From: Eucalyptus grandis
Lineage: Eukaryota; Streptophyta; Magnoliopsida; Myrtales; Myrtaceae
Direction of reading: 5' to 3'
Length of the DNA: 64,000 nt
Assembly: GCF_016545825.1 (NCBI RefSeq)
Contig: NC_052621.1
Coordinates: forward strand, 1 to 64,000
The stretch's first letter is position 1. Each line of letters starts with the position of its first letter. This document shows positions 44,507-58,980 of the stretch, piece after piece. The notes under the pieces were generated by a model. It searched no databases and was not told the origin of the DNA. It saw only the letters and a program-made list of their open reading frames with translations. The position numbers were made by a program, and so were the translations under genes.

Positions 44507-44533
44507 TGAGTGGTTGTACTCACCCCTTTGGGG
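44507..44533 (+). promoter_or_regulatory. Conserved double-hairpin motif in LTR C
   Basis: GAGTGGTTGTACTC followed by CCCCTTTGGGG, one T shorter in the second loop than in LTRs A and B. Stems are unchanged. Confidence 0.5.
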
Positions 44534-45000
44534 ACCCACATTTCAGATTAGCAGTATGCCGCTTCCTGCCGTCACGCGTGGTGTATTTTACGGTCTACCA
44601 TCCGATGTAGAGGTCGAGTGTGCTGAGATAGACTGTCCCTCTGTTCCCGGACTGACTTTTATTCGAGTACGCTGTCTAGTGATGTACGACATAAGCCTGG
44701 CTGGGGGCCCTGTCATTCAGGAGTTCATATCCGTACATGTCCGTCGGGATGGAGCGATGTGAGGGATGTTGCTGCCGCCACCGCCTGATGCACCGGGTTG
44801 GGTGTGAGACTCGTGCGCGACGAGTAGGGGCTGTTTCTTTTGGGGATAGTTAGCCGACACTTATGATGGGCATTGCTGCATGAGTGATGTTGAGGGTTGA
44901 GTTTTCTTTTTGAGGTTTTAGGCTGGACATCGCTGAGTCCAAGCTTTTCCTTTTTGATGTACCGACCCAAAAGAAATCCCATCTTGAAAATATATATGTA

Positions 45001-45006
45001 AATAAA
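45001..45006 (+). terminator. Candidate poly(A) signal of LTR C
   Basis: AATAAA in TATGTAAATAAAG, matching LTR B at 9347-9352 including the upstream GATGTACCGAC. Confidence 0.5.
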
Positions 45007-45243
45007 GTGTCATGGCTTGTTTATAAGATTATGGTGATTAGTGGTGTGTATTTGTATCATGGTTGGTAGGGGGAGAGATGGTGATGTTTTAAATTGCTTC
45101 CGCTAATGAGTCGCGCTAAGACCGTTTTGTTTTAAAAAAAAAAAATGTGTGTCTGCGAATTAGGACACTTCTTCGAAAGACAAAAAGGTAATAAGGAGTA
45201 GCATTGGCCCAGGTGACGACTGCGAAGGGTTCGAGGTGTCACA

Positions 45244-45248
45244 ACAGC
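45244..45248. repeat. Target site duplication of solo LTR, right copy (acagc)
   Basis: Exact repeat of 41636-41640, directly after GTGTCACA. Confidence 0.95.
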
Positions 45249-48200
45249 ACCTTCAAAGCTACTAAAACAAGAGAACAAAGATTTCACAAAGAAAATTCCA
45301 TATTTTTCCGTAGATTATTCCCTTTCAAGCCATTTTTTGCATGAAAAGCCCCGACAGTTGGAAATCTGCTTGGAGGCATCACTTCCCAAAGCTTTAGTTC
45401 CGTATGACACGTCATTTTGGAGATCACAAAGCACCTAAAAGCCCGGTCAAAACAAGAGAACAATGATTCCACAGAGAAAATTCCCTGTTTTTCTATAGAA
45501 AATTACCTTTCCGGTCATTTTTTGCCTGAAAAACACCAACAGTTGGAAGTCTGCTAGGAAAAATGGCTTCCAAAAGCTTTAACTCGGTACGGCGCATCAT
45601 TTTGGAGATCACTGCGCCGTGAAAGCCTGTCAAAATTGGAGAACGAAGATTCCATAGAGAAAATTCCTGTTTTTCCATAGAGAATTCACTTTCCAGCCAT
45701 TTTTTGGCTGAAAAACCCCGACAGTCGGAAGTCTCGCTTGGAAACATGGCTTCCGAAAGCTTTAGCTTCGGTACGACACATCATTTTGGAGATCACAGCA
45801 CCTTCAAAGCTAGTAAAAACCAGAGAACAAAGATTTCACAAAGAAAATTCCATATTTTTCCGTAGATTATTCCCTTTCAGGCCATTTTTTGCCTGAAAAG
45901 CCCCGACAGTTGGAAATCTGCTTGCAGAGATGACTTCCGAAAGCTTTAGTTCCGTACGACACATCATTTTCAAGATCACAGCACCCTAAAAGCTAGTCAA
46001 AACGAGAGAACGAAGATTGCACAGAGAAAATTCCCTCTTTTTCTTTAGAAAATTTCCTTTCCTAGTCATTTTTTCACCAAAAACCCCAACGGAAGTTTGC
46101 TTGGAAAAATGGCTTCCAAAAGCTTTCTCTCGGTACGGCACATCATTTAGGAGATCACCGCACCACTGAAAGACTGTCAAAATTGGAGAACGACGATTGC
46201 ATAGAAAATTCCTGTTTTTCCTTAGAGAATTCACTTTCAGGCCAATATTTGTCCTGAAAAACCCCGACAGTCGGAAGTCTGCTTGGAAACATGGCTTTCA
46301 AAAGCTTTAGCTCGGTACGACACATCATTTTGGAGATCACAGCACCTTCAAAGCCAGCAAACACCCGAGAACAAAGACTTCAGAAAGAAAATGCCATATT
46401 TTTCCGTTGAAAATTCCCTTTCAGGCCATTTTTTGCCTGAAAAGCCCCGACAGTTGGAAATCTGCTTGGAGAGATGACTTCCGAAAGTTTTAGTTCAGTC
46501 CGACACATCATTTTGAAGATCACAGCAACCTAAAAGCTAGTCAAAACACGAGAACGAAGATTGCATAGAGAAAATTCCCCGTTTTTCTATAGAAAATTAC
46601 TTTTCCGGTCATTTTTTGCCTGAAAAACACCAACAGTTGGAAGTATGCTTGGAAAAATGGCTTCCAAAAGCTTTAACTCGGTACGACACATCATTTTGGA
46701 GATCACTGCACCGTGCAAGCCAGTCAAAATTGGAGAACCAAGATTCCAAAGAGAAAATTCCCTGTTTTTCCATAGAGAATTCACTTTCCAGCCATTTTTT
46801 GGCTGAAAAACCCCGACAGTCGAAAGTCTGCTTGGAAACATGCCTTCCGAAAGCTTTAGCTCGGTACGACACATCATTTTGGAGATCACAGCACCTTCAA
46901 AGCCAGTAAACACCAGAGAACAAAGATTTCAGAAAGAAAATTCCATATTTTTCCGTAGAAAATTCCCTTTCAGGGCATTTTTTGCCTGAAAAGCCCCGAC
47001 AGTCGGAAATCTGCTTGGAGACATGACTTCCAAAAGCTTTGGTTCCGCACGACACATCATTTTGGAGATCACAGCACCCTAAAAGCCAGTCAAAACAAGA
47101 GAACGAAGATTCCACAGAGAAAATTCCCTGTTTTTGTATAGAAAATTTCCTTTCCAGTAATTTTTTGCCTGAAAAACACCGACAGTTGGACGTCTGCTTG
47201 GAAAAATCGCTTCCAAAAGCTTGAACTCAGTACGGCACATCATTTTGGAGATCACTGCACCCTAAAAGACTGTCAAAATTGGAGAACAAAGATTCCATAG
47301 AGAAAATTCCCTGTTTTTCCATAGAGAATTCACTTTCCGGCCAATATTTGTCCCGAAAAACCCCGACAGTCGGAAGTACGCTTGGAAAAATGGCTTCCAA
47401 AGCTTTAACTCGGTGCGGCACAACATTTTGGAGATCACCGCACCGTGAAAGCCTGTCAAAATTGGAGAACGAAGATTCCATAGAGAAAATTCCCTGTTTT
47501 TCATAGAGAATTCAATTTACGGCCATTTTTGGCTGAAAAATCCCAACGCCGAACTCGCTTGGAAACATGGCTTCCGAAAGCTTTAGCTCGGTACGACACA
47601 TTATTTTGGAGATCACACCACCTTCAAAGCCGTAAAAACCACAGAACAAAGATTTCACAAAGAAAATTCCATATTTTTCCGTATAATATTCCCTTTCTTG
47701 CCATTTTTTGCCTGAAAAGCCCCGACAGTTGGAAATCTACTTGGAGACATGACTTCAAAAAGCTTTAGTTCTATACGACACATCATTTTGAAGATTACAG
47801 CACCCTAAAAGCCAGTCAAAACAAGAGAACGAAGATTGCACTGAGAGAAAATTCCCTGTTTTTCAATAGAAAATTTCCTTTCCGGTCATTTTTCCCCGAA
47901 AAACCCCAACAATTGGAAGTCTCGTTGGAAAAATGGCTTCCAAAGCTTTAACTCGGTGCGGCACATCATTTTAGAGATCACAGCACCCTGAAAGCCTGTC
48001 AAAATTGGAGAACGAAGATTCCATAGAGAAAATTCCCTGTTTTTCCATAGAGAATTCACTGTCCGGCCATTTTTTGCCTGAAAAACCCTGACAGTCGGAA
48101 GTTTGCTTGGAAACATGGCTTCCGAAAGCTTTAGGTCGGTACGACACATCATTTTGGAGATCATTGCACCGTGAAATCCTATCAAAATTGGAGAACGAAG

Positions 48201-51200
48201 ATTCCATAGAGAAAATTCCCTGTTTTTCCATATAGAATTCACTTTCCGGACATTTTTTGGCTGAAAAACCCCGACAGTCCGAAGTCTGGTTGGAAACATG
48301 GCTTCCGAAAGCTTTAGCTCGGTACAAAATATCATTTTGGAGATCACAGCACCATTAAAGATAGTAAAAACCAGATAACAAAGATTGCACAAAGAAAATT
48401 CCATATTTTTCCGTAGAAAATTCCCTTTCAGGCCATTTTTTGCCTGAAAAGCCCCAACAGTTGGAAATGTGCTTGGAGAGATGACTTCTTGAAAGCTTTA
48501 GTTCCGTACGACACATCATTTTGAAGACCACAGCACCCTACAAGCCAGTCAAAACGAGAGAACGAAGATTGAACAGAGAAAATTCCCTGGTTTTCTATAG
48601 AAAATTTCCTTTCCGGTCACTGAAAAACCCCGACAGTTGGAAGTATGCTTGGAAAAATGGCTTTCGAAAGCTTTAACTTGGTACGGCACATCATTTGGGA
48701 GATCGGTGCTCCCTGAAAGCCTGTCAAAACTGGAGAACGAAGATTCCACAGAGAAAATTCCCTGTTTTTGTATAGAAAATTTCCTTTCCAGTAATTTTTT
48801 GCCTGAAAAACACCAACAGTTGGAAGTTTGCTTGGAAAAATCGCTTCCAAAAGCATGAACTCAGTACGGCACATCATTTTGGAGATCACTGCACCCTAAA
48901 AGACTGTCAAAGTTGGAGAACGAAGATTCCATAGAGAAAATTCCCTGTTTTTCCATAGAGAATTCACTTTCCGCCCAATATTTGTCCTGAAAAACCCCGA
49001 CAGTCAGAAGTCTGCTTGGAAAAATGGCTTCCAAAAGCTTTAACTCGGTGCGGCACATCATTTTGGAGATCACTGCACCGTGAAAGCCTGTCAAAATTGG
49101 AGAACGAAGATTCCATAGAGAAAATTCCCTGTTTTTCCATAGAGAATTCACTTTCGGCCATTTTTGGCTGAAAAACCCCACAAATCGGAAGTCTCGCTTG
49201 GAAACATGGCTTCCGAAAGCTTTAGCTCGGTACGACAAATTATTTTGGAGATCACAACACCTTCAAATCCAGTAAAAACCACAGAACAAAGATTTCACAA
49301 AGAAAATTCCATATTTTTCCGTATAATATTCCCTTTCATGCCATTTTTTGCCTGAAAAGCCCCGAGAGTTGGAAATCTGCTTGGAGACATGACTTCAAAA
49401 GGCTTTAGTTCCCTACGACACATCATTTTGAAGATTACAGCACCCTAAAAGCCAGTCAAAACAAGAGAACGAAGATGGCACAGAGAAAATTCCCTGTTTT
49501 TCAATAGAAAATTTCCTTTCCGGTCATTTTTTCCCTGAAAAACCCCGACAGTCGGAAGTCTGCTTGGAAAAATGGCTTCCAAAAGCTTTAACTCGATGCG
49601 GCACATCATTTTAGAGATGACAGCACCACTGAAAGCCTATCAAAATTGGAGAACGAAGATTCCATAGAGAAAAATTCCCTATTTTTCCATAGAGAATTCA
49701 CTTTCCGGCCATTTTTGGCTGAAAAACCCCGACGGTCGGAAATCTTCTTGGAAACATGGCTTTCGAAAGCTGTAGCTCGGTACGACACATCATTTTGGAG
49801 ATCACAGCACCTATAAAGCCGGTAAAAACAAGAGAACAAAGATTTCACAAGGAAAATTCCAAATTTTTCCAGAGAAAATTCCTTTCCGGCCATTTTCGCC
49901 CGAAAGCCCCGAAGCGCTTGGAAATCGCTGGAGAGATGACTTCCAAAGCTTTAGTTCCATACGACACATTATTTTGAAGATCACAGCACCCTAAAAGCCA
50001 GTCAAAACAAGAGAACGAAGATTGCACAGAGAACATTCCCTGTTTTACAATAGAAAATTTCCTTTCCGGTCATTTTTTGCCTGAAAAGCCTTGACAATTG
50101 GAAATCTGCGTGGAGAAATGACTTCCAAAAGCTTTAGTTTCGCACGACACATCATTTTACAGATCTCAACACCCTAAAAGCCAGTCAAAACAAGAGAACG
50201 AAGATTCCACAGAGAAAATTCCCTCTTTTGGTATAGAAAATTTCCTTTCCAGTCATTTTTTGCCTGATAAACCCCAACAGTTGGAAGTCTGGTTGGAAAA
50301 ATGGCTTCCAAAAGCTTTAACTCGGTACGGCACATCATTTTGGAGATCACTACAACCTGAAAGCCTGTCAAAATTGGAGACCGAAGATTCCATAAAGAAA
50401 ATTCCCTGTTTTTCCACAGAGAATTCACTTTTCGACAAATATTTGTCCCGAAAAACCACGACAATCGTAAGTCTTCTTCGAAACATGGCTTCCGAAAGCT
50501 TAAGCTCGGTACGACACATTATTTTGGAGATCACCGCACCTTTAAAGCCAATAAAAACCACAGAACAAAGATTTCACAAAGGAAATTCCATATTTTTCCA
50601 TAGAAAATCCTTTCCGACCATCTTTAGCTGAAAAGCCCTGGCCGTTGGAAATCGCTTGGAGAGATGACATCCAAAAGCTTTAGTTTCGCACGACACATCA
50701 TTTTACAGATCACAACACCCTAAAAGCCAGTCAAAACAAGAGAATGAAGATTCCACAGAGAAAATTCCTTGTTTTTGTATAGAAAATTTCCTTTCCAGTC
50801 ATTTTTTGCCTGAAAAACCCCAACAGTTGGAAGTCTGCTTGGAAAAATGGCTTCCAAAAGCTTTAACTCGGTACGGCATATCATTTTGGAGATCATTGCA
50901 CCGTGAAAGCCTGTCAAAATTGGAGAACGAAGATTCCATAGAGAAAATTCCTGATTTTCCATGGAGAATGGACTTTCCGTCGATTTTTTGGCTGAAAAAC
51001 CCCGACAGTCAGAAATCTGCTTGGAAACATGGCTTTCGAAAGCTTTAGCTCGGTACCACCCATCATTTTGAAGATCACAGCACCTTCAAAGCCAGTAAAA
51101 ACTAGAGAACAAAGATTTCACAAAGAAAATTCCATATTTTTCCGTAGAAAATTCCCTTTCAGACCATTTTTGCCTGAAAAGCCCCGACAGTTGGAAATCA

Positions 51201-54200
51201 TCTTGGAGGCATGACTTCCAAAAGCTTTAGTTCCGTACAACACATCATTTTCGAGATTAGAGCACCCTAAAAGCCAGTCAAAACAAGAGAACGATGATTC
51301 CACAGAGAAAATTCCCTGTTTTTCTATAGGAAATTACATTTCCGGTCATTTTTTGCCTGAAAAACACAAACAGTTGGAAGTCTGCTTGGAAAAATGTCTT
51401 CCAAAAGCTTTAACTCGATACGTCACATCATTTTGGAGATCGATGAACCGTGAAAGCATGTCAAAATTGGAGAACGAAGATTCCATAGAGAAAACTCCCT
51501 TTTTTTCCATAGAGAATTCACTTTCCCGCCATTTTTTGCCTGAAAAACTCCGACAGTCGGAAGTCTGCTTGGAAACATGGCTTCCGAAAGATTTAGCTCG
51601 GTACGACACATTATTTTGGAGATCACAACACCTTCAAAGCCAGTAAAAACCAGAGAACAAAGATTTCACAAAGAAAATTCCATATTTTTCCGTAGAAAAT
51701 TCCCTTTCAGCCATTTTTGCCCGAAAGCCCCGGTTGGAAATCGCTTGGACAAATGACTTCCAAAAGCTCTAGTTTCGCACGACACATCATTTTACAGATC
51801 ACAACACCCTAAAAGCTAGTCAAAACAAGAGAACGAAGATTCCACAGAGAAAATTCCCTGTTTTTGTATAGAAAATTTCCTTTCCAATCATTTTTTGCTT
51901 GAAAAACCCCAAAAGTTGGAAGTCTGCTTGGAAAAATGGCTTCCAAAAGCTTTAACTCGGTACGGCACATCATTTTGGAGATCACTGCACTCGAAAGCCT
52001 GTCAAAATTGTAGAACGAAGATTCCATAGAGAAAATTCCATGTTTTTCCATAGAGAATTCACTTTCCGGCCAATACTTGTCCTGAAAAACCCCGACAGTC
52101 GGAAGTCTGCTTGGAAACATGGCTTCCGAAAGCTTTAACTCCGTACGACACATCATTTTGGAGATCACAACACCTTCAAAGTCAGTAAACACTAGAGAAC
52201 AAAGATTTCACAAAGAAAATTCCATATTTTTTCGTAGAAAATTCCCTTTCAGGCCATGTTTTGCCTGAAAAGCCCCGACAGTTGGAAATCTGCTTGGAGA
52301 AATGACTTCCAAAAGCTCTAGTTTCGCACGACACATCATTTTATAGATCACAACACCCTAAAAGCCAGTCAAAACAAGAGAACGAAGATTGCACAGAGAA
52401 AATTCCCTCTTTTTGTATAGAAAATTTCTTTTCCAATCATTTTTTGCTTGAAAAACCCCAACAGTTGTAAGTCTGCTTGGAAAAATGGATTCCAAAAGCT
52501 TTAACTCGGTACGGCACATCATTTTGGAGATCACTGCACCCTGAAAGCCTGTCAAAATTGTAGAACGAAGATTCCATAGAGAAAATTCCATGTTTTTCCA
52601 TAGAGAATTCACTTTCCGGCCAATACTTGTCCTGAAAAAATCCGACAGTCGGAAGTCTGCTTGGAAACATGGCTTCCGAAAGCTTTAGCTCAGTACGACA
52701 CATTATTTTGGAGATCACCGCAACTTTAAAGCCAGTAAAAACTAGAGAACAAAGATTTCACAAAGAAAATTCCATATTTTTCCATAGAAAATTCCCTTTC
52801 CGGCCATCTTTTGCCTGAAAAGCGACGACGGTTTGAAATCTGCTTGGAGAGATGACTTCCGAAAGCTTTAGTTCATTAGGACACATCATTTTGAAGATCA
52901 CGGCACCCTAAAAGCCAGTCAAAACAAGAGAACGAAGATTGCACAGAGAAAATTCCCTGTTTTTCTATAGAAAATTTCCTTTCCGGTCATTTTTTGCCTG
53001 AAAAACCCCAACAGTTGGAAGTCTGCTTGGAAAAATGGCTTCCAAAAGCTTTAACTCGGTATGGCACATCATTTTGGACATCACTGCACCGTGATAGCCT
53101 GCCAAAATTGGAGAACGAAGATTCCATAGAGAAAATTCCCTCTTTTTCCATAGAGAATTCACTTTCCGGCCATTTTTTGGCTCAAAAACCCCGACAATCG
53201 AAGTCTACTTGGAAACATGGCTTCCGAAAGATTTAGCTCTGTACGACACATCATTTTGGAGATCACAGCACCTTCAAAGCAAGTAAAAACCAGAGAACAA
53301 AGATTTCACAAAGAAAATTCCATATTTTTCCGTAGAAAATTCTCTTTTAGGCCATTTTTTCCCTGAAAAGCCCCGACAGTTGGAAATCTGCTTGGAGGCA
53401 TGACTCCAAAAGAATTAGTTCCATACGACACATCATTTTGGAGATCACAGCACCTTTAAAGCCAGTAAAAACCATAGAACAAAGATTTCACAAAGAAAAT
53501 TCCATATTTTTCCATACAAAATTCCCTTTCCGGCCATTTTTTGCACAGAAAATCCCCGACAGTGGAAATCCGCTAGGAGAGATGACTTCGAAAGCTTTAG
53601 TTCTATACGACACATCATTTTGAAGATTACATCACCCTAAAAGCTAGTCAAAACAAGAGAACGGAGATTGCACGAGAAAATTCCTGTTTTTCTATAGAAA
53701 ATTTCATTTCCGGTCATTTTTTCCCCGAAAAACCCAACGGTTGGAAGTCCGCTTGGAAATATGGCTTCAAAAGCTTTAACTCGGTACGGCACATCATTTT
53801 GGAGATCACTGCACCGTGAAAGCCTGTCAAAATTGGAGAACGAAGATTCCATAGAGAAATTCCCTGTTTTCCATAGAGAATTCACTTTCCGTCCATTTTT
53901 GGCTGAAAAACCCGACAATCGGAAGATGCTTGGAAACATGGCTTCCGAAAGCTTTAGCTCGGTACGACACATCATTGTGGAGATCACAGCACCTTCAAAG
54001 CCAGAAAAAACCAGAGAACAAAGATTTCACAAAGAAAATTCCATATTTTTCCGTATAATATTCCCTTTCATGCCATTTTTTGCCTGAAAAGCCCCGACAG
54101 TTGGAAATCTGCTTGGAGACATGACTTCCAAAAGCTTTAGTTCCGTACGACACATCATTTTGAAGATCACGACACCCTAAAAGCCAGTCAAAACAAGAGA

Positions 54201-55346
54201 GCGAAGATTGCACAGAGAAAATTGCCTGTTTTTCTATAGAAAATTTCCTTTCCGGTCATTTTTTCCCTGAAAAACCACAACAGTTGGAAGTCTGATTGGA
54301 AAAATGGCTTCCAAAAGCTTTAACTCAGTACGCACATCATTTGGAGATCACTGCACCGTGAAAGCCTATCAAAATTGGAGAACGAAGATTCCATAGAGAA
54401 AATTCCCTGTTTTTCCATAGAGAATTCACTTTCCGGCAATTTTTTGCCTGAAAAACCCCGACAGTCGGAAGTCTGCTTGGAAACATGGCTTCCGAAAGCT
54501 TTAGCTCGGTACAACAAATCATTTTGGAGATCACATCACCTTCAAAGCCGGTAAAAAACCAGAGAACAAAGATTTCGCAAAGAAAATTCCATATTTTTCC
54601 GTAGAAAATTCCCTTTCGGGCATTTTTTGCTGAAAATCCCGGACATTTGGAAATCTCGCTTGGAGACATGACTTCCAAAGCTTTAGTTCCGTACGACACA
54701 TCATTTTGAAGATCACGACACCCTAAAAGCCAGTCAAAACAAGAGAACAAAAGATTCCACAGAAAATTCCCTGATTTTCCATAGAAAATTTCCTTTCCGG
54801 TCATTTTTTCCGTGAAAAACCACAACAGTTGGAAGTCTCGCTGGAAAAATGGCTTCCAAAACTTTAACTAGGTACGACACATCATTTGGAGATCACTTTG
54901 CACCTTGAAAGCCTGTCAAAATTGGAGAACGAAGATTCCATAGAGAAAATTCCCTGTTTTTCCATATAGAATTCACTTTCCGGCGTTTTTCCGCACGAAA
55001 ACACCGACAATCGGAAGTCCGCTTGGAAACATGGCTTCCAAAGCTTTAGCTCGGTATGACACATCATTTTGGAGATCACAGCACCTTCAAAGCCAGTAAA
55101 AACCAGAGAACAAAGATTTCACAAAGAAAATTCCATATTTTTCCATAGAAAATTCCCTTTCAGGCCATTTTTTGCCTGAAAAGCCCCGACAGTTGGAAAT
55201 CTGCTTGGAGGCATGACTTCCAAAAGCTTTAGTTTCTATACGACACATCATTTTGGAGATCACAGCACCCTAAAAGCCAGTCAAAACAAGAGAACGATGA
55301 TTCCACAGAGAAAATTCCCTGTTTTTCTATAGAAAATTACATTTCC

Positions 55347-58300
55347 GATCATTTTGTGCCTGAAAAACACCAATAGTTGGAAGTCTGCTTGGAGAGATGA
55401 CTTCCAAAAGCTTTAGTTCCATACGACACATCTTTTTGAAGATCACGGCACCCTAAAAGCCAGTCAAAACAAGAGAACGAAGATTCCACAGAGAAAATTC
55501 CCTGTTTTGGTATAGAAAATTTCCTTTCCAGTCATTTTTTGCCTGAAAAACCCCAACGGTTGGAAGTCTGGTTGGGAAAATGGATCCAAAAGCTTTAACT
55601 CGGTACGGCACATCATTTAGGAGATCACTACACCCTGAAAGCCTGTCAAAATTGGAGACCGAAGATTCCGTAGAGAAAATTCCCTGTTTTTCCACGTGAG
55701 AATTCACTTTCCGACCAATATTTGTCTGAAAAACCACGACGGTCGTAAGTCTTCTAGGAAACATGGCTTCCGAAAGCTTTAGCTCGGTACGACACATTAT
55801 TTTGGAGATCACCGCACCTTTAAAGCCAATAAAAACCACAGAAAAAAGATTTCACAAAGGAAATTCCATATTTTTCCATAGAAAATCCCCTTTCCGACCA
55901 TCTTTTGCCTGAAAAGCCCCGACTGTTGGAAATCTGCTTGGAGAGATGACTTCCAAAAGCTTTAGTTTCGCACGACACATCATTTACAGATCACAACACC
56001 CTAAAAACCAGTCAAAACAAGAGAACGAAGATTCCACAGAGAAAATTCCTTGTTTTTGTATAGAAAATTTCCTTTCCAGTCATTTTTTGCCTGAAAAACC
56101 CCAACAGTTGGAAGTCTGCTTGGAAAAATGGCTTCCAAAAGCTTTAACTCGGTACGGCATATCATTTTGGAGATCATTGCACCGTGAAAGCCTGTCAAAA
56201 TTGGAGAACGAAGATTCCATAGAGAAAATTCCCTGATTTTCCATGGAGAATTGACTTTCCGTCGTTTTTTTGGCTGAAAAACCCCGATGATCAAGTCCGC
56301 TTGGAAACATGGCTTTCAAAGCTTTAGCTCGGTACCACACATCATTTGGAGATCACAAAGCACCTTCAAAGCCAGTAAAAACCAGAGAACAAAGATTTCA
56401 CAAAGAATATTCCATATTTTCCGTAGAAAATTCCCTTCGAGGCCATTTTTGCACGAAAAGCCCCGACAGATTGGAAATCTGCTTGGAGGCATGACTTCCA
56501 AAAGCTTTAGTTCCGTACAACACATCATTTTCGAGATTAGAGCATCCTAAAAGCCAGTCAAAACAAGAGAACGAAGATTCCACGAGAAAAATTCCCTGTT
56601 TTTCTATAGAAAATTTCATTTCATCATTTTTTGCCTGAAAACCCCAAAAGTTGGAAGTCCGCTTGGAAAAATGGCTTCCAAAAGCTTTAACTCGGTACGG
56701 CACATCATTTTGGAGATTACTTTGCACCGTGAAAGCCTGTCAAAATTGCAGAACAAGATTCCATAGACAAAATTCCTGTTTTCCATAGAGAATTCACTTT
56801 ACGGCCGATATTTGTCTGAAAAACCCCGATAGTCGGAAGTCTCGCTGAAACATGGCTTCCGAAAGCATTAGCTCAGTCGACACATTTTTTGGAGATCATG
56901 GCAACTTTAAAGCCAGTAAAAACCAGAGAACAAAGATTTCACAAAGAAAATCCCATATTTTTCCATAGAAAATTCCATTTCCGGCCATTTTTGCCCGAAA
57001 AGCCCCGACGTTGGAAATCTGCTTGGAGGCATGACTTCAAAAGCTTTAGTTTCGTGTCGACACATCATTTTGGAGATCACAGCACCCTAAAAGCCAGTCA
57101 AAACAAGAGAACGATGATTCCACAGAAAAATTCCCTGTTTTCTATAGAAAATTACATTTCCGATCATTTTGTGCCTGAAAAACACCAATAGTTGGAAGTC
57201 TGCTTGGAGAGATGACTTCCAAAAGCTTTAGCTCCATACGACACCTCTTTTTGAAGATCACGGCACCCTAAAAGCCAGTCAAAACAAGAGAACGAAGATT
57301 CCACAGAGAAAATTCCCTGTTTTGGTATAGAAACTTTCCTTTCCAGTCATTTTTTGCCTGAAAAACCCCAACGATTGGAAGTCTGGTTGGGAAAATGGAT
57401 CCAAAAGCTTTAACTCGGTACGGCACATCATTTAGGAGATCACTACACCCTGAAAGCCTGTCAAAATTGGAGACCGAAGATTCCATAGAGAAAATTCCCT
57501 GTTTTTCCACAGAGAATTCACTTTCCGACCAATATTTGTCCTGAAAAACCACGACAGTCGTAAGTCTTCTTGGAAACATGGCTTCCGAAAGCTTTAGCTC
57601 GGTACGACACATTATTTTGGAGATCACCGCACCTTTAAAGCCAATAAAAACCACAGAAAAAAGATTTCACAAAGGAAATTCCATATTTTTCCATAGAAAA
57701 TCCCCTTTCCGACCATCTTTTGCCTGAAAAGCCCCGGCCGTTGGAAATCTGCTTGGAGAGATGACATCCAAAAAGCTTTAGTTTCGCACGACACATCATT
57801 TTACAGATCACAACACCCTAAAAACCAGTCAAAACAAGAGAACGAAGATTCCACAGAGAAAATTCCTTGTTTTTGTATAGAAAATTTCCTTTCCAGTCAT
57901 TTTTTGCCTGAAAAACCCCAACAGTTGGAAGTCTGCTTGGAAAAATGGCTTCCAAAAGCTTTAACTCGGTACGGCAAATCATTTTGGAGATCATTGCACC
58001 GTGAAAGCCTGTCAAAATTGGAGAACGAAGATTCCATAGAGAAAATTCCCTGTTTTTCCATGGAGAATTGACTTTCCGTCGATTTTTGGGCTGAAAAGCC
58101 CTACAATCAAGTACGGCAGGAAACATGGCTTTCGAAAGCTTTAGCTCGGTACCACACATCATTTTGGAGATCACAGCACCTTCAAAGCCAGTAAAAACCA
58201 GAGAACAAAGATTTCACAAAGAATATTCCATATTTTTCCGTAGAAAATTCCCTTTCAGGCCATTTTTTGCCTGAAAAGCCCCGACAGTTGGAAATCTGCT

Positions 58301-58980
58301 TGGAGGCATGACTTCCAAAAGCTTTAGTTCCGTACAACACATCATTTTCGAGATTAGAGCATCCTAAAAGCCAGTCAAAACAAGAGAACGAAGATTCCAC
58401 AGAGAAAATTCCCTGTTTTTCTATAGAAAATTTCCTTTCCTGTCATTTTTGCACGGAAAACCCCAAAAGTTGGAAGTCCGCTTGGAAAAATGGCTTCCAA
58501 AAGCTTTAACTCGGTCGGCACATCATTTTGGAGATTCTTGCACCGTGAAAGCTGTCAAATTGCAGAACCAAGATTCCATAGACAAAATTCCCTGTTTTCC
58601 ATAGAGAATTCACTTTACGGCCGATATTTGTCTGAAAAACCCCGACAGATCAAGTCTCGCTTTGAAACATGGCTTCCGAAAGCATTAGGGGCTCAACGAC
58701 ACATTTTTTTGGAGATCATGGCACCTTTAAAGCCAGTAAAAACCAGAGAACAAAGATTTCACAAAGAAAATCCCATATTTTACATAGAAAATTCAATTTC
58801 CGGCCATTTTTGCCCGAAAAGCCACGACGGTTGGAAATCTGCTTGGAGAGATGACTTCCAAAAGCTTTAGTTCCGTACGACACATCATTTTGAAGATCAC
58901 GACACCCTAAAAGCCAGTCAAAACAAGAGAGGAAGATTGCACAGAGAAAATTCCCTCTTTTTCTATAGAAAATTTCCTTT
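55347..58980 (+). repeat. Recently duplicated ~1.8-kb block (about ten monomers) within the array
   Basis: Private variants recur about 1815 bp apart: GATCATTTTGTGCC (55347 and 57162), GGGAAAATGGATCC (about 55575 and 57388), TGTTTTGGTATAG (55503 and 57321), and GGAGACCGAAGATTCC. Partial further copies of the same variants occur near 59882-60215 and 61120-61460. Confidence 0.75.

Larger units (their letters stand above)
41641..45243 (+). mobile_element. Solo LTR of the Tekay/Del-like family (LTR C, 3603 bp) inside the satellite
   Basis: Starts TGTGGCATCCCAAAATTC and ends AGGTGTCACA, with a perfect 5-bp duplication. It has the same ordered landmarks as LTRs A and B: GGCCCA-rich segment (41940-42070), TATA-like GATATAAG (42173-42180), GA-rich leader (42182-42280), 183-bp internal repeats (42470-43210), AT-rich simple stretch (43371-43500), GATGCC segment (43660-43970), ATG minisatellite (44028-44330), double hairpin (44507-44533) and AATAAA (45001-45006). 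There is no primer site or coding region, so it is a solo LTR left by LTR-LTR recombination. Confidence 0.92.

Noticed and set aside
44484..44762. 92-residue forward frame near the end of LTR C
   Set aside because: Not present in LTR B at the equivalent place and begins at the hairpin motif; no recognisable domain.
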